Source of the DNA: a virus
Strand: one strand, 5' to 3'
Virus record (IMG/VR): IMGVR_UViG_3300030119_000622
Location: 1-39,334 of that record
DNA: 39,334 nucleotides
In this document: positions 5,800 through 12,950 of the stretch, piece by piece
Layout of the letters: each line of letters begins with the position of its first letter
How positions within the stretch are numbered: the first letter of the stretch is position 1
Translations under genes and position numbers: made by a program
The notes under the pieces: model-generated
The model's input: the letters and a program-made list of their open reading frames with translations, nothing else
Databases searched by the model: none
Told to the model about the DNA's origin: nothing

Positions 5800-5973
5800 T
5801 TCTACAGATTAGAAAAACGTCTCTGCCTAAGACCCGACTGGTAAGTCGATTCTTCCGAAGAAGCAGCACCACCTGTGTCTCATCACCTTAACCAGCTATA
5901 TGCCAGTAAGTTTATTCAGTCACTCCCGATGTAAGCGTCCTTACATAAATTATTATAATACATGTGAAATGAG
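5800..5973. other. Divergent intergenic region with three hairpins
   Basis: It lies between the leftward operon and the rightward oxygenase gene and is richer in G+C than its surroundings. Perfect stems are CGACT/AGTCG with loop GGTA (5835-5848), TTCTT/AAGAA (5850-5862; on the minus strand CTTC-UUCG-GAAG, a very stable tetraloop) and ATGTAAG/CTTACAT (5929-5946). TATAAT occurs on + at 5954-5959 and on - at 5952-5957, so divergent promoters are likely. On the minus strand an open frame without a start codon (5802-5879, ...GGAASSEESTYQSGLRQ...) ends two bases before the 47-aa gene and may be a remnant. Confidence 0.4.
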
Positions 5974-6492
5974 TTGTCAACCCCCACGATTGTAAAAAAC
6001 ATAATATCCACTAAACTCTGTGAGATATGTTTAGATGAAATAGATGGTATAAAAGATTGGCGAACAAGCACGGTTTGGGAAGCAGGTCTACAGGAAGGTT
6101 ACACTGGTGTATGTCACATAGCAGATGTGAGTGCAAATACCAAAATAAAAATTTTAGCATCTGTGCGAAAATACTTACCAAAAATATCAAATGATAATTA
6201 TGTCGTGCAATACCATGATTGGAAGATTGGATCAGGTATTCAGTGGCATACTGATGATGTTTATAAGTTTGGTGCAACCATATATCTAAATGAGTGGAAT
6301 CAAAGGTGGGGTGGTTTGTTTTTATATAAAGTCGGAGATATGATATTGGGATGTATGCCAGAACCAAGAAAGTTAGTGTGTATTGAGAATGTCCCTCACT
6401 CTGTCACTCCAATACTTTCACATGCACCAGTTTCAAGAAAAGCAGTGCAGATTTTCGGGTGCCATAGATATAGTTATGAAGATTTATTTTGA
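5974..6492 (+). CDS. 2OG-Fe(II) oxygenase 1 (172 aa)
   Basis: An Fe(II)- and 2-oxoglutarate-dependent dioxygenase of the prolyl-hydroxylase-like type, hydroxylating a protein or small-molecule substrate. The metal triad is visible: His92 and Asp94 in IQWHTDDVYKFGATIYLNEW and His142 in ENVPHSVTPI. Arg155 in SRKAVQIF is the expected 2-oxoglutarate carboxylate ligand. The 'GG.LFLY' strand lies between them. The length is that of a single jelly-roll domain. The start is probably TTG at 5974, since the frame is closed upstream at 5965 and no ATG is available near the N-terminus. The 3' end overlaps the next gene by 17 bases. Confidence 0.75.
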   Translation: MSTPTIVKNIISTKLCEICLDEIDGIKDWRTSTVWEAGLQEGYTGVCHIADVSANTKIKILASVRKYLPKISNDNYVVQYHDWKIGSGIQWHTDDVYKFGATIYLNEWNQRWGGLFLYKVGDMILGCMPEPRKLVCIENVPHSVTPILSHAPVSRKAVQIFGCHRYSYEDLF

Positions 6493-7063
6493 CGGTGATT
6501 CATTCACCAAAGGAACCGAATTGATTGACAGGGATAAAACCAGATTTAGTCGTTTGATATCTGATCATTATAAAACACAAGAATATAACTTTGCAGAGTC
6601 AGGGAGTTGTAACGGAGGTATCGTAAGAAGACTTGTAGTTGAAAATAATATAAAGGAATACGATTTAGCAGTTATACAGATGTCATTACCTGTAAGATGG
6701 GAGTATTACGATGGTGAAAAATATAAAACTCTTCGTCAACGAGATTTTATGGAGTTCAAACGGTTTTACTTGAAAAATGTGTATCATGATAAATTTGGAA
6801 ATGATTATGAGTATCTTTATTATCAAGCAATAAAAGATCACTGTAATGTTAATAATATACCCTTAGTCATAACTACAAATAGGTCGTATAAGTATTATCA
6901 CCACCCAATGAAGTTGAAACATAAACATGAACTTTCAGACAAAAGAATAAATTTTGATTTATACCTTGAAAAGTATCCTCGTGCAAATTTTGGTCATCCA
7001 AATGAAAAGGGTCACCGAATGATTGCAGATGATCTAATAGGTATTATAGATAACTTATTATGA
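6476..7063 (+). CDS. SGNH-hydrolase-like protein 2 (195 aa)
   Basis: The start at ATG 6476 (MKIYFDGDSFTKGTEL) aligns with its paralogues; upstream codons only translate the oxygenase gene in another frame. Block I is GDSFTKG with Ser9. Block II is SGSCNGGI, so here the usual S-N-D of the paralogues is C-N-G. The third strand is LAVIQMSLPVRWEYY. Block V is FGHPNEKGHRMIADDL. It is the most diverged at block II and may have altered activity. It begins a run of three adjacent SGNH-like genes that overlap by 4 and 19 bases, suggesting tandem duplication. Confidence 0.75.
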   Translation: MKIYFDGDSFTKGTELIDRDKTRFSRLISDHYKTQEYNFAESGSCNGGIVRRLVVENNIKEYDLAVIQMSLPVRWEYYDGEKYKTLRQRDFMEFKRFYLKNVYHDKFGNDYEYLYYQAIKDHCNVNNIPLVITTNRSYKYYHHPMKLKHKHELSDKRINFDLYLEKYPRANFGHPNEKGHRMIADDLIGIIDNLL

Positions 7064-7743
7064 AAATTTATTTTGACGGATGCTCTTGGACTTGGGGAGC
7101 AGAACTAAAGAACCCAGAAGAAGAAAGATTTTCCAAAATTGTTTGTGACAAGTTAGGTGCAGACGAATCAAATTTTAGTAAATGTGGTGGATCAAATGAT
7201 AGGATAGTTAGAAATCTACTAATAGAGAAGAAAGTAGAAGATTATGATTTAGCGGTAATACAGATGACATACCCTGCAAGAACAGAGTATTGGAACGCTG
7301 ATCATTGGAAATCATTAGGAGCAAAAAAGATAAGTGGTAAGGAAAATTATGATGATTACGTGAAAAGGAAAAGAGGAAAGTGGGAAAAGGTAAGTGGTAA
7401 GTATCACTACAACAGATGGTTATATGAACAGAAAGGTGATCTCAGCACTCTGAAAGATAAGTTTACTAATCATAAAGAGTTTTGGAAATATTATTATGTA
7501 AACGTAGCAAATGAAACATATTTTGTTGTCAAAGAAAAAATACAATATGAGACAATAAAAGCATATTGTAAAAGTAAAAATGTACCTTTGATTCTCTGCA
7601 CCATCAACAATTGGTCTAAATTAGATTTTGACGTGCGGATGGATAGTAAGGGTTTGAAAAAACATCCAAAGAGTCATCCAACAAAAGAAGGTCATCAAAG
7701 AATTGCTGCATCCATATTAGGTCAATGGCAAAGAATAAAGTAG
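7060..7743 (+). CDS. SGNH-hydrolase-like protein 3 (227 aa)
   Basis: Starts in an ATGA overlap with the previous gene. Block I is DGCSWTWGAEL with Ser9. Block II is KCGGSNDRI. The third strand is LAVIQMTYPARTEYW. Block V is KSHPTKEGHQRIAASIL. An insertion near residues 85-140, rich in Lys, Trp and Tyr, makes it longer than paralogue 2. Cytoplasmic, single domain. Its N-terminus is nearly identical in pattern to paralogue 2, which supports recent local duplication. The substrate is unknown. Confidence 0.75.
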   Translation: MKIYFDGCSWTWGAELKNPEEERFSKIVCDKLGADESNFSKCGGSNDRIVRNLLIEKKVEDYDLAVIQMTYPARTEYWNADHWKSLGAKKISGKENYDDYVKRKRGKWEKVSGKYHYNRWLYEQKGDLSTLKDKFTNHKEFWKYYYVNVANETYFVVKEKIQYETIKAYCKSKNVPLILCTINNWSKLDFDVRMDSKGLKKHPKSHPTKEGHQRIAASILGQWQRIK

Positions 7744-8441
7744 GATTATTTTTCTGTGGTGACAGTTTCACTTGGGGAGAGGAATTACAAGGTCCTGAGC
7801 AAAATCACGAGAGAAGAAAAAAAGAAAGATTCTCAGGTGTATTGTCAGATATGTTGGGTAAATCCCACGACAATATTTCAAAGAGTGGAACAAGTAATGA
7901 TTGGATTGTAAAAAAAACTATCGAGTGGTTTCAAGCAGGTAACAGTTGTGAAATTGCTGTCATACAATTTAGTCATCATAATAGATGGATGTGGTTTGAC
8001 AAAGATGGGAAACATCATCACATGCCTGCAAAATTAGGTAAAAATAATTCTCATGTAGAATTTAGTGAAAAATATGAGGCACAAAAAGCATACATGGAAA
8101 AAGTAATTAGTAGATATTTCACTGCTGAGAATTATTGGAAAAATATGTTTGTCTTACGTTATTTTCTCAAGAACAAATGTAAAGTTATTTTTCTATCCCT
8201 GACTACACCACCGTACGGATTTTGTGGTAAGGATTATAAAAAAAATTTTTGGTGCAGGTCAGTAGGTAAAGTAAATATATTAACATTGACTCCTATGTTA
8301 AATTCTGATGACGATTGGTGTCTAAATCTAAGGGACAATACTTTAGATAGTAATCTTAACAAAAGATTTGCTGGAAGTCATCCAAGTGCAAAAGGTCATA
8401 AAAAAATTGCAAAACGTATATTGGAGATGTTGAATGTATAA
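7725..8441 (+). CDS. SGNH-hydrolase-like protein 4 (238 aa)
   Basis: Starts at ATG 7725, overlapping the previous gene by 19 bases. Block I is FFCGDSFTWGEEL with Ser14, the closest of the six to a textbook GDS motif. Block II is SGTSNDWIV. The third strand is IAVIQFSHHNRWMWF. A YWKNMFVLRYFL helix follows, and block V is GSHPSAKGHKKIAKRIL. It carries a long central insertion with Cys residues. Its stop overlaps the start of the epimerase gene by 8 bases, so SGNH-like 2-4 and the epimerase form one operon. Confidence 0.75.
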   Translation: MAKNKVGLFFCGDSFTWGEELQGPEQNHERRKKERFSGVLSDMLGKSHDNISKSGTSNDWIVKKTIEWFQAGNSCEIAVIQFSHHNRWMWFDKDGKHHHMPAKLGKNNSHVEFSEKYEAQKAYMEKVISRYFTAENYWKNMFVLRYFLKNKCKVIFLSLTTPPYGFCGKDYKKNFWCRSVGKVNILTLTPMLNSDDDWCLNLRDNTLDSNLNKRFAGSHPSAKGHKKIAKRILEMLNV

Positions 8442-9282
8442 ACTTATAACAGGTGGGGCAGGTTTTATTGGATATAATCTTTGGAAAAAATATGGTGGAT
8501 ATAGAGTAGATGATTTTAGTAAGGGTATATTTGAATGTGATGAGCAAATAGATTGTTCATCTGAAAAATTTACTTCATGGGTAAAGTATCATAAACCACA
8601 ACATATAATACACTTATGCGGTCAGAGTTCTGGTGAACGTTCTGCAAAAGATCCTACAAATGATTTCATAAGAAATGTATTGACAACTCAAAGGTTGCTA
8701 AGTGCTTGCGAATATTATAATGTAAAAAGTATAACTCTTGCGAGCAGCATGACGGTTTATGGTAATAACGGTAAAGCAAAGGAGACTGATATCCCAAAAC
8801 CCCTTTCATGGTATGGAGTTCATAAATTACAAGCGGAACAAATACTTGAAGTTTTCTCAAAACGAAACCCATCAGTGGTTTGCAACACTTTGAGAATATA
8901 CAATTGTTATGGTGACAATCAAGATAAAAATGATATGCAACAGGGGATGATATCAATATACGAGGCGATGGCAGAGAGTGGTGAAATAATTGTCAGAGGA
9001 AAAGGTGATCGTATTCGCAACTTTATTCATGTAGATGATTTAGTAGAAGGTATTATGCTCGCTGTGAATCGCTATCAAGGAAATCCATACGAAATAATCA
9101 ATATGGGAACTGGTGTTCCTAGAACTGTTGATGAAATTGTAAAACAATTTAATTGCTCCTATAGATATACACGCCCCACACCAGACGATCTAGATGTGTG
9201 TAATGCTGATATGACAAAAGCATTTGTATTGCTAGGATATGTTGCTAAAGATAGAATATTGTCTTATATTTCTAAAACCTAG
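8434..9282 (+). CDS. NAD-dependent nucleotide-sugar epimerase/dehydratase (282 aa)
   Basis: An extended short-chain dehydrogenase acting on a nucleotide sugar. Seen: the Rossmann motif GGAGFIG (residues 7-13), the active-site region ASSMTVYG with Ser104/105, the catalytic YxxxK in SWYGVHKLQAE (Tyr127, Lys131) and a FIHVDDLVEGIMLA segment typical of the family. At 282 residues it is shorter than UDP-glucose epimerases (about 310-340), so the substrate pocket may be reduced. It probably supplies or interconverts a sugar for the island's pathway. Its last four bases overlap the convergent gene on the minus strand. Confidence 0.8.
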   Translation: MYKLITGGAGFIGYNLWKKYGGYRVDDFSKGIFECDEQIDCSSEKFTSWVKYHKPQHIIHLCGQSSGERSAKDPTNDFIRNVLTTQRLLSACEYYNVKSITLASSMTVYGNNGKAKETDIPKPLSWYGVHKLQAEQILEVFSKRNPSVVCNTLRIYNCYGDNQDKNDMQQGMISIYEAMAESGEIIVRGKGDRIRNFIHVDDLVEGIMLAVNRYQGNPYEIINMGTGVPRTVDEIVKQFNCSYRYTRPTPDDLDVCNADMTKAFVLLGYVAKDRILSYISKT

Positions 9283-9986
9283 TTTTGATCAAATAATTCC
9301 TTGGGTATAGATTTATCCAAACCAAATATTGAGTAATCTGGATTATCTAAATCAAACATTTCGTAAGGAATATCATATTCTGTTAGTAATTCTTTAGTCA
9401 AATCAATTAGATCCACGCTGTGTCTTTGCCTGTTTGAACATACTAAAGGATCTGGATTACATTTTGTAAATATGTAAGTTTCATGTAATTTGTTGCTTTT
9501 GTATGGTATGATATTACGTCTTTTCTTCAGCATACTGATTGAATAATCAAGATCAACAATCATATCTGGTTTTCTATTTTTTATCATGATGTTATACTCC
9601 TCACTCCCCATCTTACCATACTTGCTACCATAATATCCAAACAATAGATATGGAGATAAGATAAGATCTTGTTCAAATACTTTACAAAAGCATTGATAAA
9701 AAACTTGAGGGTCTGTTGACCAATTTTTATATTTTTCAACTCCATTTGTTTGAAAATTATTTGTGTAAATTCCATTTTCAAACACAGTGGGTTTACATAT
9801 TTTAGTTTTTATTTTTCCGTTTACTTCATGGTATATTTGCATATATTCTTTGCCATAAATGATCGCATATGCAGGCCATTTTTTCCCTGATTGTGGTAAG
9901 ACAGCAGTTTTTTTACCATTAATTTCAAACAATTGCCAAACTTGCATCTTTCCGCTTCTTACTCCACCCCAATACGCATACTTCAT
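9279..9986 (-). CDS. 'YW...GK' family protein B (235 aa), unknown function
   Basis: The shortest of three paralogues. The N-terminal block is MKYAYWGGVRSGKMQVWQLF followed by EINGKK. The central block is RRNIIPYKSNKLHETYIF, where the Cys and SKL found in the other two are lost. The C-terminal block is EYDIPYEMFDLDNPDYSIFG. It overlaps the stop of the epimerase gene by 4 bases tail-to-tail. The start ATG overlaps the stop of the aldolase gene (9983-9986), so it is the second gene of a leftward aldolase-YW...GK operon. No known fold assigned. Confidence 0.7.
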   Translation of the reverse strand: MKYAYWGGVRSGKMQVWQLFEINGKKTAVLPQSGKKWPAYAIIYGKEYMQIYHEVNGKIKTKICKPTVFENGIYTNNFQTNGVEKYKNWSTDPQVFYQCFCKVFEQDLILSPYLLFGYYGSKYGKMGSEEYNIMIKNRKPDMIVDLDYSISMLKKRRNIIPYKSNKLHETYIFTKCNPDPLVCSNRQRHSVDLIDLTKELLTEYDIPYEMFDLDNPDYSIFGLDKSIPKELFDQN

Positions 9987-10771
9987 GGTTTATGATTCGC
10001 TGTTACCTCTCCAACGTTTATACAATGAGAGAGCATTGTAACATCACCTGCGAAAGGAATAAATTTATATCCTTCATCAATTCTTTTCGCTAACTCGTGA
10101 GAATGAGGTTGAACTATATGATAACCAACTGCCATATTCCTTTCTTTACAAGTTTTTCTTATATGATTTATTGCCTCTTTGAATTCTGGATTGTCAAAAT
10201 CTCCAGTCATACCCATGTCAGCAGACAGATCATAAGGTCCTATCAGAATTGCATCAATACGATTATCTTCAAGTAAGTAACCTTGAAGTGTCATATCTAA
10301 GTACTCCACTCCTTTTTTTGTCTCAATAATTCCAACAATCAATGGTTCATCTACAAGTTCTGAATTAAAATTGACACCATAACAGTTTCCACGATTATAA
10401 CCAACTCCTCTTCTCCCTCTGGGTGGGTAATTTATACTCTGATATAATTCTTCTGCTTGACTAGCACACTCTAATTTGGGGAATATAACGCCACCTGCCC
10501 CTGCTTCTACAGCACGAACCGCTTGAGATGTATTATTTTCAGAAATTCTTACCAATGGGAGTGTATCATTGAGTTCTAAAGCACGAAATAGGTTAGGTAA
10601 ATCAGATATATCAATCGATCCATGCTCTAAATCTAAAACAACCCAATCAAAATTTGAGTTTCCAAATATTTCTGCGATTTCTGGCGATGGAATGAGCATC
10701 CAACCACCCATAGTCACCACACCACTAGATAGTAATGCTCTTATAATGTTTGTTTTCAAATTTTTGTCCAT
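9983..10771 (-). CDS. HpcH/HpaI-type aldolase (262 aa)
   Basis: A class II pyruvate-type aldolase, cleaving or forming C-C bonds of 2-keto-3-deoxy acids with a divalent metal. The family signatures are all visible: WVVLDLEHG with His50, LVRI with Arg75, GAGGVIFPKLE, PPRGRRGVGYNR, VGIIETKKGV with metal ligand Glu150, and IGPYDLSADMG with metal ligand Asp181. The length is normal for the family. In the island it may make a keto-deoxy sugar acid used as scaffold; this is inference. Its ATG (10769-10771) overlaps the ATG of the divergent SGNH-like gene in a CATG. Confidence 0.85.
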   Translation of the reverse strand: MDKNLKTNIIRALLSSGVVTMGGWMLIPSPEIAEIFGNSNFDWVVLDLEHGSIDISDLPNLFRALELNDTLPLVRISENNTSQAVRAVEAGAGGVIFPKLECASQAEELYQSINYPPRGRRGVGYNRGNCYGVNFNSELVDEPLIVGIIETKKGVEYLDMTLQGYLLEDNRIDAILIGPYDLSADMGMTGDFDNPEFKEAINHIRKTCKERNMAVGYHIVQPHSHELAKRIDEGYKFIPFAGDVTMLSHCINVGEVTANHKP

Positions 10772-11363
10772 GATTTTGTTCTCTGGTTGTAGTATAACGT
10801 GGGGTGATGAGTTAGAAAACCGTATAGCAGATAGGTTTTCTACAAAATTTTACAAGCAACATGTCAATATTGCTGAGTGTGGGTTGTCAAATGACATGAT
10901 TGTCATGAAAACTATAGAGTACATAGAGAAATACCCTGATGTTGACTACGTAATTACTCAATTTACTGTTCCAAGAAGGTCAACATACTATGAAAATGAG
11001 TGGAAGACCATAACACCATGGGCAAAAAACACTCAATCAAAGGTATTTTATAAGTATTTGGACTCACAAGAGATGAGAAATATGAATTTGTGGAAAAATG
11101 TGTATATTTTAGATCAATATTTGCGTGACATACCGCATTATTTTTGGAGATTGAGCGAAGGTTCTGAAAAAACATCAAAAAATGACGGTATTTTTAAAAA
11201 GTTGGTGCCTTGGAGCGACATGGTGACCTTATATGACCTGATCGGCAAACCAAAAACACACCCCAAAAATTATGTTATTGGTCACCCTAGCAAAGAAGGT
11301 CACAAATTGATCGCTCAACACCTCCAAGGCGTTGTCCCGAACTCAGTATACCACTCTTCATAG
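10770..11363 (+). CDS. SGNH-hydrolase-like protein 5 (197 aa)
   Basis: The start at ATG 10770 gives MILFSGCSITWGDEL, matching the paralogues; a longer frame to 10569 would only translate the antisense of the aldolase. Block I Ser8, block II CGLSNDMIV, third strand YVITQFTVPRRSTYY, block V IGHPSKEGHKLIAQHL. It is closest to paralogue 6 (SGCSIT.GDEL, GHPSKEGHK). The final 16 codons run into the 3' end of sulfotransferase 2 on the other strand, a 49-base tail-to-tail overlap, so this tail may be recently acquired. No Shine-Dalgarno sequence is visible. Confidence 0.75.
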   Translation: MILFSGCSITWGDELENRIADRFSTKFYKQHVNIAECGLSNDMIVMKTIEYIEKYPDVDYVITQFTVPRRSTYYENEWKTITPWAKNTQSKVFYKYLDSQEMRNMNLWKNVYILDQYLRDIPHYFWRLSEGSEKTSKNDGIFKKLVPWSDMVTLYDLIGKPKTHPKNYVIGHPSKEGHKLIAQHLQGVVPNSVYHSS

Positions 11364-12229
11364 TACTTTGCAAGGTATTTTCTACCAAAAACCATATCAT
11401 CATGAGTCAAATCTTCCAAATCTGAGTTATACTGGTCAGCGAGTCTATTATGACGAGGTGCTTTTGTTCCCATTTCAGGATAATAGCAGTTAGGCCATAG
11501 TTTTTTGATGTCAAACTGTAAAAAATTGCTAAGTTTTGCTAAAGCATCGTTTTTACCACCCCATAGATCTTCAGAAACGATAGTTGTGGTATCAAAAAGT
11601 GACTTATAATACTTTATCCTCTTGACATACTCGCAATTCATGCTATAATATCCCATCTTAAGATAACTCCAATAATAATCTTTAGAAGTCGGGTATTTTT
11701 TACGTATTTTTTCGTCAGTTTGGTATTTGTGAGATAATTCACTGTATAATCTACGAACTGGATCTCTAAAAATTATTAAAACCTTGATTTTAAAATGTTT
11801 TTTCAATTCTGGAGCAATTTTTTGCAAAAAATCAAGCGGTAGTTGTGCATTACTGTTTGAAAAATCACTTACATACGAATATTCGTGTTTTACACGGTAA
11901 TAGTGTCTCGTATAATAATTAATATACGTTTCTAAGGTTGGTTTTGTATAAAGTTCATGTATTTCATCTAAATTTTTGTGAAATGCGTATTTATTTTGTC
12001 TCCCCCAATCATATTTCCAAACTGGACTCATAGAATCTCTAATAAGTTTGTCATACCATGGTTTTCTCCACTGCCATGCATCATCACTAAATATATGGTA
12101 CAATAAATGGTCTTCTTTTAGCAAACCAGTGTGTGCACACTTGTTTGAGCACTGCAAAGTCATGTGAAGAGGACTTGTTGCACTCCAACCCGTCCCTGCA
12201 CCTATAATTAGTGGGACTCTTATCTTCAT
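11315..12229 (-). CDS. Sulfotransferase 2 (304 aa)
   Basis: A paralogue of the gene at 4459-5574. The 5'-phosphosulfate loop is GAGTGWSATSPL (residues 10-21). A YSYVSDFSNS segment follows near 118-126, and the PAPS 3'-phosphate motif is VLIIFRDPVRRLYSEL with Arg155 and Ser163. The C-terminal block is NCYYPEMGTKAPRHNRLADQ. It lacks about 65 residues found in the N-terminal third and C-terminus of sulfotransferase 1, so acceptors probably differ. Cytoplasmic. It stands alone on the minus strand between an SGNH-like gene and an oxygenase gene, 13 bases from the latter's start. Confidence 0.8.
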   Translation of the reverse strand: MKIRVPLIIGAGTGWSATSPLHMTLQCSNKCAHTGLLKEDHLLYHIFSDDAWQWRKPWYDKLIRDSMSPVWKYDWGRQNKYAFHKNLDEIHELYTKPTLETYINYYTRHYYRVKHEYSYVSDFSNSNAQLPLDFLQKIAPELKKHFKIKVLIIFRDPVRRLYSELSHKYQTDEKIRKKYPTSKDYYWSYLKMGYYSMNCEYVKRIKYYKSLFDTTTIVSEDLWGGKNDALAKLSNFLQFDIKKLWPNCYYPEMGTKAPRHNRLADQYNSDLEDLTHDDMVFGRKYLAKYYEEWYTEFGTTPWRC

Positions 12230-12242
12230 ATATTGATTTATA

Positions 12243-12839
12243 ATGAAATTGCAAATTTATAATGATCCTTGGCAATATGGAGTTATAGATAATTTTTTAT
12301 CACCAGAAAGATTTGAAATTATAAAAAATTTAGCAAAAATTGAATTTGAAAATTATAAAAAGGAAGGTATCAATACTCCTCGTGGAAAATATACAAAATA
12401 CGTAAAAGATGACTTGATTCCTGAAATTACAAAGGATATTATGAATTTTCAGGAACATAGGGAGTATAAAAGATTAGTCAAATTGAATCATTGGGCAATA
12501 GTTCCTCCACATGCGAAATATCCTTGTCATATTGATAATATATCAAGAATAAACACATCAATATTATATGTTAGTCCAGAAAAAAATAAAGGAACTATAT
12601 TATGTGATAATCCATCTACAAATGATAATGGTGACCATAATCAACCCGACAAACCTTCAAATAAAGAGATAGAGGTGGAGTGGAAAACAAATAGATTGTT
12701 TACTCATAATCCAAGACCAAAAACATGGCATAGATTCATGGCAGGTGGATGTGAGAGAATAAACTTGTCAATATTTTTCGCTGACCCCGATAAAATAAGA
12801 TCTCATAGAAATGATTTCGATTATTTCATCGATATATAA
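12243..12839 (+). CDS. 2OG-Fe(II) oxygenase 2 or cupin-fold hydroxylase (198 aa)
   Basis: A jelly-roll protein with a clear facial triad: His96 and Asp98 in YPCHIDNISRINTSIL and His163 in PKTWHRFMAGG. Arg172 in GCERINLSIFF is placed as the 2-oxoglutarate ligand. The spacing fits Fe(II)/2OG dioxygenases. It has little similarity to oxygenase 1 outside the triad, so it is a separate acquisition. It is strongly AT-rich with many AAA/AAT/ATA codons. The leader before its ATG is only 13 bases from the divergent sulfotransferase start. Substrate unknown. Confidence 0.65.
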   Translation: MKLQIYNDPWQYGVIDNFLSPERFEIIKNLAKIEFENYKKEGINTPRGKYTKYVKDDLIPEITKDIMNFQEHREYKRLVKLNHWAIVPPHAKYPCHIDNISRINTSILYVSPEKNKGTILCDNPSTNDNGDHNQPDKPSNKEIEVEWKTNRLFTHNPRPKTWHRFMAGGCERINLSIFFADPDKIRSHRNDFDYFIDI

Positions 12840-12857
12840 AATAGTTGCAAAATTATT

Positions 12858-12950
12858 ATGAAACGACTTTGGGAGTGGATAAAAGGCGAGTATAAGTTGT
12901 GGAAACTGCGTCGTCAAGATCCATACATCTATGAGGACGATGAAGATTAA
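12858..12950 (+). CDS. Micro-protein (30 aa), Trp- and charge-rich
   Basis: ATG at 12858, TAA at 12948-12950. The product MKRLWEWIKGEYKLWKLRRQ ending DPYIYEDDED has a basic amphipathic N-terminal helix and an acidic tail. It is higher in GC than the genes on either side, with ordinary codons. It overlaps the start of the following 'YW...GK' gene by 11 bases. I consider it a real small gene from its composition and position. The function is unknown; a membrane-surface or protein-binding helix is possible. Confidence 0.55.
   Translation: MKRLWEWIKGEYKLWKLRRQDPYIYEDDED

Noticed and set aside
5678-5872. 64-codon minus-strand frame across the small membrane genes
   Set aside because: It overlaps the 47-aa gene in another frame, has an unlikely Leu/Arg/Ser composition and no coupling junctions; the chained micro-proteins explain the region better.
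10569-10769. Upstream extension of SGNH-like 5 to 10569
   Set aside because: This part is the antisense of the aldolase gene, and the paralogues all start at the MxLFxGCS position.
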